64,000 bases of DNA from Arctopsyche grandis (taxonomy: Eukaryota > Arthropoda > Insecta > Trichoptera > Hydropsychidae), in contig NC_135362.1 in NCBI RefSeq assembly GCF_051622035.1, positions 14,077,501 through 14,141,500 on the forward strand. Reading direction: 5' to 3'. A program made the translations under genes and the position numbers. Below are positions 14,301 through 29,300 of the stretch, one piece after another (position 1 is the stretch's first letter; each line of letters begins with the position of its first letter). Under the pieces are notes generated by a model. That model had not been told where the DNA came from, did no database searches, and worked only from the letters and a program-made list of their open reading frames with translations.

Positions 14301-17300
14301 TCCTTCAATTTGAATGAAAAAAAATGTGATAAAATAGGAAAAGTCGTCCCCAAAGGATTTTATTTCGTATTTAAAGCGTACGAAGCCATAACGCAAAATA
14401 AACAAAATAAACGGAACGCGATTGATGTTAAAATGAGAAATAAATTATTATTCAAAGGTCGTTTAATTAAACGAATCTAATTTACACGACCACGTGTTCG
14501 TAATAAATATGTAAGCACCATCAGAGTTTGAGCCCTCATGGCTAAGCCGCAAAGCATTCCGTAAATTAACTTCGTATTCGATTTAGCTAAAATATATTTT
14601 AAGGTAATTTTCACGTTGTTTAAATATGCTTAGTACCTTCTTGTGACGCGTTCTAATAAACACATTTGTACATACTAAACAAGCAATTTGACTACAATCG
14701 ACACAATTGATAAAATAAATTTCCATGCGATAAAGACACGTCGCGTACCTAATTTGATATATGTATATGTAAATGGAATGAATTTGCGAAATCTCTTCGG
14801 GAAATGAAATTTCCTCATATTTTTTATACTGTCCTCTAATTAATCGACCAATTTGTATCTTGTAATGATCTATATATAATATCTTTATAAGATATATCCT
14901 TATTGATTAACTGTAGACACCACCCGTTACCACAACGGACGGCTATGCCGCGTTATAGGCAATTTGATAACGCCGATCGTATAATTACTGAGTGGATATT
15001 GTTGGTTATAGTGGATGATGGTATGGTGTAGAAACCACCCCATTCACCCCCATACGTTTCAGAATGTTCGAGTCACGATTTGATAGATGAAGCCCACTCG
15101 TCTGTAAACTTATATCATCGCGAAGCGTCCCGTTTTCTACCGAATTAGCCACGGAAACGGCTCTTTGATGCACGTGCACACACGTTATACACACCACAGT
15201 CAAATTTGTATTTATTCTGTGTGGAATATCTGAAAAAAATCCGCGAGAGAGTTGCGCCTTTGAAAGTGTAACAAAAAACGAGTTTGTAATCTGATGGCAT
15301 CAATTATTTTCACCCCCTATGGTAGAAAGCTTTTAATTATGAGGATCATTATTAAGATGAAATATTGAACTGGCATATAATGTCATATTACATATGTGTA
15401 TATAACAAACGATATGATTATCATGTATACAATATTATAAGATACGTCAAAATTTTAACATTATTTTAGTAAATATAAATGAATTCGATATGTATTATAC
15501 AAATGTACGAGGATATAAAATAGTATACGTATAGTATAAATATCCTCCACTAAATATATGGAAAAACGATTTTCACTGTTTCGTTTGTTTATTTATTGAA
15601 ATGGGATATTCTGATTCATCCCTTATTTTCTTTGTTTTCTAAAAAAAAAGTCACTTTTGTTTTTTCGGTGTGTTTCAGATATGACGATCGACGAGAGGGT
15701 ATCGATAATGTTGAACGGCGAAGAATCTGACCTCTGTTTCATTAACATTTGCAATTCAAAGGTAAGGCAAACATTTTTGAAAAATATATAAAGGAATGAC
15801 GAGTAATGTGATTTGTGGAATAATTCGATTTGGAGTAAACGGTTGAAGAATTTCCATTCCGACAACTTTTAGTGGTTTTGGCCTGTTTAGATTGATTCAA
15901 TTTTATTCGTAAACTTTTATACGAGGAAGGGCCTAAGAGGCTTCACAATAGCAAGTTTGAAAAAGAAAACAAGTCAATTAAATATTATATAGTTATCTCT
16001 ATATTCTATACAACGTATACACTTATAATTAACTCGTAATGATTCATATCCGATTACGGATTAACATCAACGGAAGTTCGTTTAATTATGGGATGTAAAA
16101 GTAATTGCTTCTCCTACATACATATGTATGCATGTACATATGTACATACATATAACCAGGTGAGTCATGACTGTCGGAAAAACGTAACAAGTCCAAACTA
16201 AAATTAGGTTTCTGTAATTTATTTTCATTAGTTGGTTGCTCGTGCTCGGATTGAAACTTTATCATCAATGTGACTATTTAAATGAGATTCGGATGCAATG
16301 AACTTTTAATTGACTTTAACAAGCGTTTGTACAAAAAAGTATTTTCAATGCGATAGAGGGTACACTAATAAATGCTGAGAGACAACGTAATATTGAATTA
16401 TTGCACTTGAATTCGATCATAAATAAGGTTTTCGGAAAATTGTGCAATAAATTAGGGATTCTCGTAAAACCCCAATTTCTGTTTTTATATGATAAAATTA
16501 TTTATGAGTATTTTTCCGAACAAAATAAGGGTTTGTAAGGTTTTGTTGAATGTTTTATTTGCTGTTGTATTAATTTGGTAAACTGTTTGTAAGAGTTAAC
16601 GAGACCCTTGTTGTTGCCTTTACGGATCGACGATTTCCCTCTTGGGTATTTTAGCTCATTAGCTCAATTGTTATCTCTTCTTTTCACAGACATACCGCTA
16701 ATCCATTGGCAATATTTTTTTTCGTTAAAATAGTTGGTTTACATTAAATTAGCTATTTAAAGCTTCTACGCATAGATTATTGTGTAACGTTTTTATGCCG
16801 ATACAGTATAGTATAAAGGATTTGTCAATCGTAAAAGCTAGGCTAAACCCAATAAATACCACTCTATTACAAGCCATAATTGAGTTTTAAGCAAATAATC
16901 GAGGGTAAAATTTCAACTTCAACATAAACTGAAAGTGGTCCGGCCTGAACTACGAGTATACATAAATACCTATGCATACATACTACATACAATACCTCTT
17001 TCGAATATTGCGTTCTATTTGGATTAGAATATCGATTGAAGTTTTGTTTATATTGAATTGGTTAAGAACTTCTTATAAATATATATCAGAAGATGTATTT
17101 ACTTTTTATATACATATAAAGTTCATATAAGAAATCTTAATCTATTATATGTAAAACTACTACTTTTTTTCGAAAATCGGGGATCAAAATATAAAAATAT
17201 TTCAAAATAATATCATATTTAGACGTATGTATGTATATGTAAAAATAATATGATGTTTAACTTTCGCGGTACTTTTTTAGCAAATTTTTAAATCAAGTTT

Positions 17301-20300
17301 TCTACCATAAATGTAGGTATATTGTTTTATTTATTTGTGACCAAATATGTCAAGTATATTTTTTAATAGTAGAACACGCCTAAAATATTTAATTTACCCA
17401 GTGAGTCACGGTATTCTCACTACTGACATTTTACGCATGACGTCTATAGCGGTCATGCGTGGGTAAAGGGTTAAGGAATATCAATAATTAACTGGAAACG
17501 CGTGACATTTTTTCATACCTTAGCAATGTGAAAACACATTCTATGTGAAGTTTGTTTAATGTTACATTATTCCGATTATATGATGTGTTTAAATTATGAA
17601 GAAAACCTCAAAAATTACAATTTCCACAAAGTATAATTGACTGGTGACAATACAAATATATTTTATACTATTTTTTTTATGGATTTACCATGATACAGAA
17701 CGTCTTTTCCAATCTAAAATATTTCTATTATGTACATACATACATATACATATTTACAGGGCCGAGGAGAAGGGAAGAGACGAAATAAATTCTCGCAGCC
17801 AGATTCGAAATGGTAACCGATGTAAACGAAGCCTGCAAATTCCCGTCTGCCCAGCGGTGACGAATTCGTCAACAAAATTCGCCATTATAATCCACCCGCC
17901 GTAAAAAGTCATTTAAGTAAAACGTATATGTGTTACCTAAATTCTTTCTTTTTCACCGCCTCTCGACAAATAGCATTTCAAATAGACAATAGAACATTGT
18001 ACGTATAAAATGCTATCGGTAGATGGGATGGGGGTATTGGGGAGATGGGGTGAAAAGGACAACATTTTCAATCATTCTAAAATTTGATCTTAACTTAAAA
18101 AGGCCATGTATACATACATCAATGTACATACAAATTATAATATGTATGAAAAATAGATTTTTTTGCGGAAACGGAAATTTATATGTAAATGAAAATTAGC
18201 ATAATTTTCTCATTTACAATATTAAAATACTATCGTGAAATTTCAATCACATTGACATACTCTCGTTAATACAATTACGTTTTAGGGGTGATGAAATGTA
18301 CAGTGTACATTTTTGAAACAATGGCAACATGAAAACAGAATGCGAACATTGACTGGCACATGGGACGAGTTCGTTATGTCAAAAAAAAATTACACCGGAA
18401 CGAACCGAGAAAATTGAGCAACGCGTGAAATCGAAACACATTTTGCTAATGTCATTTGGAAATTTATGAAAAACGGTCCAGCTTCGTTGCAAAAGTAATA
18501 ATCCGTTTAAAAGGGTCCCGATTCAATTTAACGACTTGGCCAACTGCCTGTACACTTTACCATTTGACAATTACGCGTACATGTTATATCATACAATACG
18601 TTCTAAACTCGGATCTAAATTTTCCGATGCATTATATCCAACTAGTTGTATTCCATGAATTTAGCCTTGCGTGAATAATATGTACATATATGTATAGATT
18701 CGTAAGCCTATGGTATTAACGTGTCACAATTTCGATTGTTTTGAATTACCGTTATGAAGTATTCTAGTGGAATATCATCGTATTGTGAAATCGATTGATA
18801 TGTGAATATGACGTATCGGGGAACTGAATACATTAGCATTGATATTATGTGTAGATGTATGCATGTGTGAAGGTACCAATATGGCAGTTGCCAAAAGGGC
18901 CGGAATACCAAAACCATCGTGTGCTAAATTATTAAAAAGCATCCCTTTTATTGCACGATGTGAGTGCCTGGGAGCTGGGGCTTTTTCATGAAATTCAAAC
19001 CCAAATAATCAGAGATGCAAATGGAACACTTTTCAAGCGAGTTTCTATGAAAGTTTCGCGAACCACACCCCGAGCTTATTACGAACGGAATATTATAATA
19101 CGATATGAAAGCTCACTCACTCACTCGCATACAAACGAAATATGTGACGTAAAGAATAAACATATTTCATTTTTCAATGTAAGCATTTTGAAAATGTATC
19201 ATTTATATGTAATAGCCAATATTTCGCAGATACAGTACCTGCAAATAGCCAATATTTCGCAGATACATTACCTGCAAATAGCCAATATTTCGCAGATACA
19301 TTACCTGCAAATAGCCAATAATTCGCAGATACAGTACCTGCAAATAGCCAATAATTCGCAGATACAATACCTGCAAATAGCCACAACCATTTATATTGGC
19401 CATTTGATGAAGACAAATTTAATGAAAAAATGTTGAAACGTTCTAAAAAAAATTGATAATACAAAAAAATGATCTATTTTATTGTTTCGATCTTATTTCC
19501 ACCAAAAAACAAACATCGATATCGATTTTCAAATAGTAATATATCGAGACAATATTTTTCAAATCACATTAGGAAATATTGTGATTTCAGTGCTGAATAT
19601 TCAGTTTTAATTTCAGTTTAATCTTGAATCAAAATTGAACCTAATATATAAATTCGATTACAGAAAGAATGAATGTATTAATCTATTTTATGAAGTTGAA
19701 TGTCGGACGCTGGATAATTCTGCTAGTATCCACTAAAATAAATTCAGAAAATTTATTCTTTTATGAATTTTAAAAGAATATTTTCGGTCGAACCTTTAAA
19801 AATTAATTAAATTGCACACTTTTTAAGTCATGCAGAAACTTTCATAACAAGATCAGCGTAAACTCGTTAAGGGAAATTCTGAAAAAAATAATAAAGACTA
19901 AAAAAAATGAAGTAAAATTACGTCGTGTTGATAAGAATTTCAGTAACCGATACTAAGTTTCAGTTCGATAGGACTAACAGTGTTCAAAAAATCCCCAAAA
20001 TACACAGACACACACACAGACACACATTTTTTCTAGATCATGAAAACGTGATCAGTAATCGATTCTGATTTCGAATCGGTCAAAATCTCGAGTTCGAATT
20101 TTCGCATGATCACAAAACTTCATCTATTGTTACTACGTACATAAATAAAGTAATAATATAAATATTCAATGTGAATAATTTTAAGTTCTATACATTTTTA
20201 ATGCGATAAACTTCGATTTCGGTAAAGTTTTTCTCGAGAAACGTTTCAAATTGCCATCACATCGCATCGGATTGAAAAAGGGTCGAATTTCCTTCTTCTT

Positions 20301-23300
20301 ATTCTTCGATTTTCGAAAGAAGGAAATGAAAAAAAGAAGGCACTCAAAAAATCGAGCTCACAAAAGGCATACAAAATAGAGTGAATTTTTCGTTGTGGTC
20401 TCACGGGATTTTCTTTTTTGTAATGAAAATGTGCGTGATTCCATTTGCGAACTAGAAAATTTTCTGGCATTTCACTGTCGAGAAAACAATAAACTGTTCT
20501 ATGTAATATTTGAATAAATTAAGTGGAACGGAATTTGAATGCAGAACGGAACGGTTGCAAAAATATACATATCTCCCACAACGCTTCACATTTTAATCAA
20601 GTTTGAAATTTGCCAATACATAATTAAATTACATATTATTTTGATGAATCAAACGATTAATTAAAATAAATTTTAACTATTTTGTTTAATGTGTATAATA
20701 CATATTTTCAATACAGTATGATCAACAAATTTTATTAAAATCAATTTTTCAAATATATGTCATAGAATTTTGTTAAAATCAATTGTTAGAATATAATAGA
20801 ATATTTAACAATCCGGCTCTTTGATGTACATATGTAATATGTACATGTATGTGCATACATACAAATATATATCATTATACAAATTATAAATATATATCAT
20901 TATAAAATTATAGTATAATTTCACCTTTGCATCCTCTCACCCCACTCGAGTTTGGATCTCAATGCCTCCACCCTCCTTTTTCAGAAGAGCCTGTCTTACG
21001 TCCACAATACAATATCAATCTATACAATGGTATCTTCAGCTCTTTTCGTCACAAAATTTTGTCAATCGACCCTCAAAATTCCTTTTGATGTCGATTGGCC
21101 AATCTGTAAAAGTGTCATTTTTCTAAAATATACAATGTGTACCTAAAATTAGGTATATAAGATACAAAGTTGATTAAATATTATATCAACGAATTGGTTA
21201 AACCTATGACAATTATGATTTTCAAAACAATGAAAATCGCATTCAAACATTGCAAGTGTGTTATTAGTTATTAAAATAGATTCGTAATTAGTTATTAAAA
21301 TTCGTAATTATTTATTAAAATTCGTAATTAGTTATTAAAATTCGTAATTAGTTATTAAAATTCGTAATTAGTTATTAAAATTCGTATTTAGTTAGATTAA
21401 AGTGGATTAAAATGGTTATGCCATATTGATTATTGTATTACGTGTATCCAAGTGTAACGATTTTTCTACACAGGAAAATTTAAGTTGATTTCCAGGAAAG
21501 CGTTCTAAAATTCACAATCGATTTCCTTCTACGAAAGTACCCGCTGCATAGAACATCATTTCCCCATTGATGTTATTGCAAATTTTCAGCTCGTTTGAAA
21601 TTTTCCGCACATTACCTATTCGCGGACAGCTGACTCATTACACAATAACGACCCAGCGAACTCCGAGCTCGAATCTCGTGATTTCCCAGTAGCGTTTTAT
21701 CAATGCATACTATTATACAGCTGTATTAAAGCTTTTGCAGTCGACTAGTTAATTTCGTTAGCGGTTCGCCGACTACAAACCCTATGCGACGTTTCTGCAT
21801 AGTTTGCACTTAATCGGCCGTTCACCACGGATAATCGAATCAATGAGTTAAAAGTCAACAACAGCACTTGCGCCGTCATTATACTAGTATATTTTTTTTT
21901 ATTCAATTATGACGCGTTAAATGAACGAATTGATTTTTCCACCGTTGATAATCAATGATCTCATCAAATGAATAGACAAGTTAATGTCGTCAATTTCTCA
22001 TAAATGCTTGCAAAATCACCACAGTTCATCAAGGAGAGCTTGATAGATTTCTCATCGACCTTTTTTCGTTCAAAATGTCACTCGGCGAAAAAACGGAACG
22101 GATCAAATGAAGAAAAAAAGGGTCATATATTCTTCAAAAGGAGCCCAATTTATACGTCGATGCTGATTCTATTGAATGCTCGACTCCGTCGTATATTTTC
22201 GCTAAAAGAAAATTCACTCCATATTTATATTTATTTACAAGTACATATATACATATATGATAATAATGATTATTTAGAAGAATACGCTAACCTTATAACG
22301 GTTTATTTATTAATTAATTAAAATTTACTGTTATCGGCACGCGAGCGTAGTGCATGCTCGTATTGGTATTTATAGCGGTAGTGGTTATTGTAAAATTCAT
22401 TGCTAATTCTAATTTTAATGAAAATGTTTGGGTTCAAAATAATTACATATGTGTACATGAGTCTCCTGTATTTATTGATGGTCACTTGATAATATCTCGT
22501 GAATTTAATTTAGAAAATATATACAGATTGGAGAGAATTTCTCAATTCCTTAGCAATATCGTCGTAGCCGTAGTATATGTACTTGAGTTTCGCATATACT
22601 GCTAACCTGGTTAAATTTAATTTAACCCTTTGCTGTCTCTCGTTATTGCTCATCGCCGGCAGCTGTCGACTGCTATGCGCAGTCCGAATTCAATTTCGAC
22701 GAAAGAGAATTTTCCTCCGGAGACGCATTGTTTACACGGAGAAAAATTTACACAGCAATCACATTAAAAACGTAAATGCAAGGTCAAAAGATGATTATTT
22801 ACGTTGAAATAAATTTAAGATTCAAACGCGAATGAGCATCTGTACGAGTGCAGATTCCTTTGCCTGCTTTGTCGTATTAAGGCTTATTAGATTCTGTAAT
22901 CCGCCTAGCAGCCGTACCGAAACTTGAGCATAGAATATACGGTAAGTAAAATTTAAATGTCTAGATATACCAGTATTAAGTCTTTGAAATATTCTACGCG
23001 AGTTTCCCTTTAAGGTTTTGCCCAAACTAAATCGATCTAAGCTTGGTAAATTAGCATTGAATCTAACTCAATATACACGATCCCCCAGATTACTCAGATA
23101 TTTACTCCCACATCCTGAAATACAATTTAACGCAATTAATTAAGTGTGTTTCATCATCTTATTGCCAGGGAAATTCTTAATAGTGTAAATATGATATAGC
23201 TGAGAATACATTTTTATATAATATATATACATGTACATACATATATGTAATATGCATATGTAGAACAGTGCGGAAGATGGAAATGTTGTGCCTTTCAATT

Positions 23301-26300
23301 TTATCTTCGCTTCCGTAGTTTAAGCTCTATTTATTTTTTCACGAAAGCGTTAAATTGTGTATAAACACACTGGGAGGTATATAAAAGGGTTTTCACCGAG
23401 TGCATTATTAAAAGCGTTTTCACAACGTTTAAGGTCAGAATTTAATACTAAAGCGCCAAGTTTAAACCCTATAGTAGCATCAGGTGTGTCGACGGATGCG
23501 CAGACTTTCCCAGGCGAGAAAAGTTTTTGTTTTATATTTTAATTTTAAAATCTTGCTATTTTAAATTCATATTTTATTTTTTCAAATATAAGTATTTTCA
23601 GATAATGATTAATTAAATTTACTTTTTTTCACAATTAAATATTTTCTTCAAATTTAATTTTAATCAAAACCACCGAACATTGATTCTAATTATTCACAAA
23701 ACTGATCCAAAACCTGTGTGTTTTGACACTTTTTATGTACTTATTTTTTATTTTGAATTATTTAAATTGTTGCATTTCTTTATTGTTACGTCTTTTACTC
23801 ATAATAATTTCAAAATTAATTAATTTTAGATTTTTGTTTAAATTTTCATATATTATGAAAATTTAAATATATTTAAATATAGTATATAGGGACTGTAATT
23901 AACCGCCAAATTTCATTTACCGCTAAACGGTAAATAATTTCTACCATCGGTGTAGCTACTCTTACAAATGTATCAGTGGTGCTGTACAAAACCATATCAA
24001 AAGAGAATTAATTACATATGTATGTACATATGATGAGTTAACTACCTTGCATACCTCCTATTCATCCCGCTCAAACTTTTAGTCATTTTGGACATTTCGT
24101 ACTGAAAATATACAAATTATAGACTACCCAATCAACAATATGCCATTTGCATCAATCTTTAATGCAATAGTATGCATGGATATGTACATTCACGATAGAA
24201 TAATTTTCAGTAATTACCGGAATTTTTTTTCTTTTATATCTACTTGTGTATTTATGTTTTATTTTATTATATACAAATATACCAGGAAGGCCTAATAGGT
24301 AAACTCCAATGCACATTCCTGGCCAATTACAAACAATACATCATTTTTATTACATACATAAGTCGCTGAATTACGAGACACTGAAAACTTGAAATTAACG
24401 AGACATCTATCAATTTTAACTTGTACATAAATTTTATTGTACATTAATCATACTCAAATAGTGGTGACATAGTAGGTTGTCAGCAAATTTAATCGAGGAA
24501 CCGTTTCAACAATGAAATCAGAAAAATTGGCAAACTCTGATAGGAAACGATCTACCTGGAGTCACAAATATCCAAGTCTGACCAGCAGCATTACAGATAT
24601 ACTCAGAATAAATTCTTTTCAATCAAGGATGTTAAATATTATGTTAAAGTTGCAAATGACGGGTTGAAAACCAGACTGGTACAAGTGACATTTAAAAAAA
24701 AAGCTGGTTTAAGTGCTAAAATAATAGCATTTCATCAAATTCGTCAAATGTATACAAATGCGATTTTTTCGTAATTTTTCTGGGGGTGCTGCAGCGCCGC
24801 AGCTCCTATGCACGAGCCGCCACTGCTTATATACATATGTATATGTGTACTTGTGATATTTTCCTTAGTAGATTTTTCTTCAGTTTCTTCAATAAATTCA
24901 GCCTATAAAGATTTTATGTTCGTAGAAAAGGTCTTACAGTTACGTTAAAACTACATGAATAACATACAAAATGTACTAGAGTGTAAGTTAGTGAAAATAA
25001 TAAGTTGTCACCGGGTCGCTGATTTTACATAATAAATCATATATGTATTTCCAGAAGAAAAATTCATCATGTCTATAAATAAGCTTTATGATTCATCGTG
25101 GATTCACCAATCAGGGTACATCATGTCATAACCGAGATATGCATTATGCATGTACATATATGTATATGTACATAGATAGTTTCAAAGCAAGCCGCATCTT
25201 CTCTGACTGTACCGTCGCATTTAATTAAACACGTTGGAGACCCGTTCACTATCAAAGCAAACGGTTCCATCGTCCAAGTCGAAGTTCAACAAAAGCTGGT
25301 GAAGTCAGACGTCCGCATTCCAGCTCTAGTGGTGTCCATTGTTCCATTTGAGAAGCTTTGTCTCAGACCTGACATATATAATACATATAAACGTACGTAC
25401 CTGGAGCGTATTTGCTTCGAGCTTTGGACATTTACTCCATTCAAATTGTATGCTAATGTACGATTTGTGGTACACCAGTGGAAAATCGAAATCCCAAAAC
25501 GCTTCTCATGGATATTAGATCGATTAGGATATTATACACACTCGAGATCATCGCAACATGTGTTTCTCGGCGGGGTTGTTCAGTTAGCAAATAATATAAA
25601 TGCTTCACATAAGTTAAATTATCGAGGTTTTTGCTTATATAATAGTATGTATATCAAAGCACCTATGACACAATTAATAAATAATGGATTATTTTAAAAA
25701 AAATAATTGCAGTGCATTCCAGAATATGAGCCGTTATATTTGAAATTGACGAAGTCCACTTTTCTTCGTTTCGAGAAGTATCTCGCAAAACATTATATCA
25801 AATGTTTTGCGTTTTACAATATTTAAAAATACTAGTGGCCTGTAATAAGCTTATTCTCTTTTCGAGATTCTGGACGTATCGAATTAAAAGTCGAGATAAC
25901 AATTCGTGAATTAAGTGAATCTGAAATACTGTTTTTGGAACTGAAAATCGGTCTTCCGCCACTTCCAAATATAACGGCTCAAATGAAGAAATGCTTGGGA
26001 AAGGTGGCATAGCCGATGGACCCGATTTTATATTTTTCCGTGATGCCATTTTCAGGTTGCCCCTGGGTTGACATCCATAAAATATAAATTTCTAAAATCA
26101 TATTCAATTTTTGTGACCTAGTGGATAGGATGGTTTTTGCCAATTTGATGAGGAAACGTTTCAAACAATGAAATCAGATAAATTGGCAAACTCTTCTGAC
26201 TTGTCAGAATTGTTGTCACAAATATCCAAGTTTGACCAGCACTACAGAAATACTCGGAATAAATTATTCTTAATCGATATCAACCCACGGAATCAAACCC

Positions 26301-29300
26301 GGCAACCTTTCGGTGGTTATCATTAACACTTTCATATTTATTTGAATAAAAAAATATGAAAAATCAAAATTATTTCATATAGAGCTTAATATTTTGTTTC
26401 AGGAAAATTTTCACATTTCAATATCGACTATTAAAGGATAAGTACCATCGATTTATTGGATGAGTAAATATTTTTTGTGCAAGTGGGCCTAAAAAGGTTA
26501 ACTACCGTTATAGTAGATGATTACATATATGTAAATGATCCAGTAATACAAGATGAGATCGCAATAATCTTATGATATGAGAATAGATCCATCTCTGACA
26601 ATCATATCGTCAAGTGTACACAAATGTGAAAAATAAAAATAAATAAGCTTCAATTTTAGCATGTGCGAATTCCAAGCGTGTTTCACAGCCTGGATTTTCC
26701 GACTCCAATATGCTTTTCCTCAAAACATGATATTTTAAGAAAGTTAATCGATTTCATTCGACACAACAGATTCAGGCAGCTCTAAGCCGCAAAGAAAATA
26801 TTAATCAAATTAAAATATAATATTAGATTCCGGCTTGAGAGCATACAAAATACAGCCTTTCAGTCTACATTTTCATAACTTTTAGAGAGTGGAAAATCGA
26901 TACTGTGGAAAATTATGACTGGCGAGTGACTCAAACAAGTATTAAAGAGTTTTATTAAAACGTGCGTCGAATGAATTGGAATTTCGTGCGGCGTCGGCGT
27001 CCCTCGATTTACGACCCCTGAAACGACAGAGGGTCGCCTCATTCGATTTGAAGTTTGTTTCTGAGGGCCTATTTTATGCGAGCCACCCTTTTCGGGATTA
27101 TAGGTTAAAAAGTATTATAATTTTTCGAGCACCTGCGTATTTTATTTGTATTAAATGCAAATTAAATACACCAGAATATGTACATATGTATAATATTTAT
27201 ATATATGTACATTGAGAGCATTTTTCGAATTAAATTCAAATTTTATCACAAAAAGGAAAGAGCCACATTTCTGATGTACCAAACAAATTTATAACACATT
27301 GTATAAATAAAAATATGGCCTCCACTCGGAAATAATTGCCGATGTACGGGAATGCATATATGTATGTACATATTGACATGTATTTAAATTTAATAAATTG
27401 AATTAATGGGTGTATTTCAGAATGGGTTTCGCACGTGTCAAATGTATTGTTTATTCGAGAATTACGCATGAAACATGGCCCCTTTGCGTGTACACGAGTA
27501 ATTTATACTAAAATTGAAGATAATTAAATTTCAGCTGAAACGTATTCATTCATCTACGTAAGAGATGAAAACTCGAAACGATAGTCTAATTACAACCTAT
27601 GTATGTATGTACATATTTATGTTTAATATGCGCGTATTTCATTATTGGTATATTTATCAAGCATCTTGAAATAAAAAAAAAACCAAAGATAAGGAAGTAT
27701 AGAGTAACCCTGGGGCAAAAGGACACGCTTATGCTATTTTTTGATTAGCTTCATATCTATGGGTTATAAATGAGGGTGTGAATATTTAAAACATAGTAAT
27801 AGGCATTGAGAATAATTTTAAATGTTTTTATTCAAATAAATCTTAAAATAATAAAGTAAAACAGTTTTAAAAAAATCCGGTGTCCGTTTGCACATTATGC
27901 AGGGGCAAACGGACACTACATTTCAATCGTCATTCTTGAACCGAAAACACTTGAAATGTGGGTCTTCTCCATTTCTATCACATTCCTCATGATACCATAT
28001 GGAACACCCGGTACCATATTGAACCCACTCTTCACTTTCAATGTAGGACTGGTGACAGGATCCACAAATTTCAATTGTACTCGCAGTTTGTGAACTTCCT
28101 CGGTTTTTTGATTTTTTTTATTTACTTTTTCTTCTCGTAGCCTTTTTTTTGTCTCCAGAATAAAACTGGTCGACATCAATATCCGGGATTCTGTATTTTT
28201 TCGCCCTTTTGTCGTTGGTAGAAGTGGTGAAATGAGTTGTGGTACCAAGGGCAGTAATGTGGTGGGCCGAGATACGCTAGTAGTGTAGTAGGCTCTGATG
28301 CAGTAGGTATTAGGCATATCTGCAGAGGCTACTTTTTTCCGAGTTTATTTCTCGGCACGTTGAACAAAGTCGCTGACGTCTGCAAAGGCATTTTATCTGT
28401 TTTTACCTTGCCTTGCCTTGACTGCTTCAGCCATCGCCTCTTCGTCCCAGGAGCATCGCTGAGAGGTCCTCAGTCGATGAAATACTGCGATACAATATGG
28501 TGTCCGTTTTCCCCTTTTCGTGGCTGTCCGTTTGTCCCGTCGAGTAAAATCTGATATTTATTCATTACTTGGTTCATTTTAAATACTCTGCCGGGATTCC
28601 TCAACGTAACTCATCCAATAGAAACATATACTCACAAAAATCGATTACTTAAACTTATTTTATTTCGTCAAGCTTGTTAAAATATCGCTAAACGATGTTT
28701 AGGCTCACCTACTGAGCACGGGTATCTCGGGAAACACCAAAATTTACTATCAAAAAAGCTAACGTCGGCGCGTTTCATTATTTTAAATCGATGACCACAA
28801 TATTATGCCACAAACTGCCGCATTAAAATGGCGGACTGATTGTGACAGTTAGTAGAGGATCAGAAACCTTAGGTCCGTTTGCTCCGGTGTCCGTTTACCT
28901 CAGGTTTACTCTATGTACATATATTATTGTACATAGAAAGCTCAAAATTATAGTACTATCTTTACGAAAAATACTCTATCAGTAGTAAAGGCACGCGAAA
29001 CAAACATTCATTTTTCAGATGTGAAAAACGAAACGACACTTTCCAAAGTAAGAAAAAAATGTTAATAACTTCTCGCAAAACAGTTCTTGAAGTTTATAAG
29101 GAAACTGTGTCGTTTTTTGAGGCAACAAGTTTGAAGTGGGATACCGAATTCTGGCCAGTGGCATAGTTAGAAATATATAGTGTCCTTGTAAACAAAAACT
29201 CTCCCTTGAATATATTTCAGCTTGAAATTCCAATTTTTGTTGTTTCAACTTTGCAAAGTATCGTATTTCGACAACTTCCAAAGGCGTAAAATTGAAATTT

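Larger units (their letters stand above)
8380..15678 (+). other. RGK intron 1, about 7.3 kb
   Basis: Apart from the two tail-B SINEs, the Helitron-like end and the CA-type repeat listed separately, I see no gene. Less AT-rich blocks at about 9900-10400, 10680-10790 and 11980-12240 have no frames and could be intronic regulatory DNA. A poly-purine stretch and many TATGTA motifs are scattered through it. Confidence 0.55.

Noticed and set aside
18951..19436. 161-residue frame with an 11-residue repeat
   Set aside because: Explained by the 33-bp minisatellite; open on both strands, no start context or splice support.
21262..21398. CRISPR-like array
   Set aside because: Units are directly adjacent with no spacers, and this is insect nuclear DNA.
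25299..25697. 132-residue ORF as a confirmed nested gene
   Set aside because: No recognisable domain, splice borders or promoter; kept only as an unidentified open stretch.
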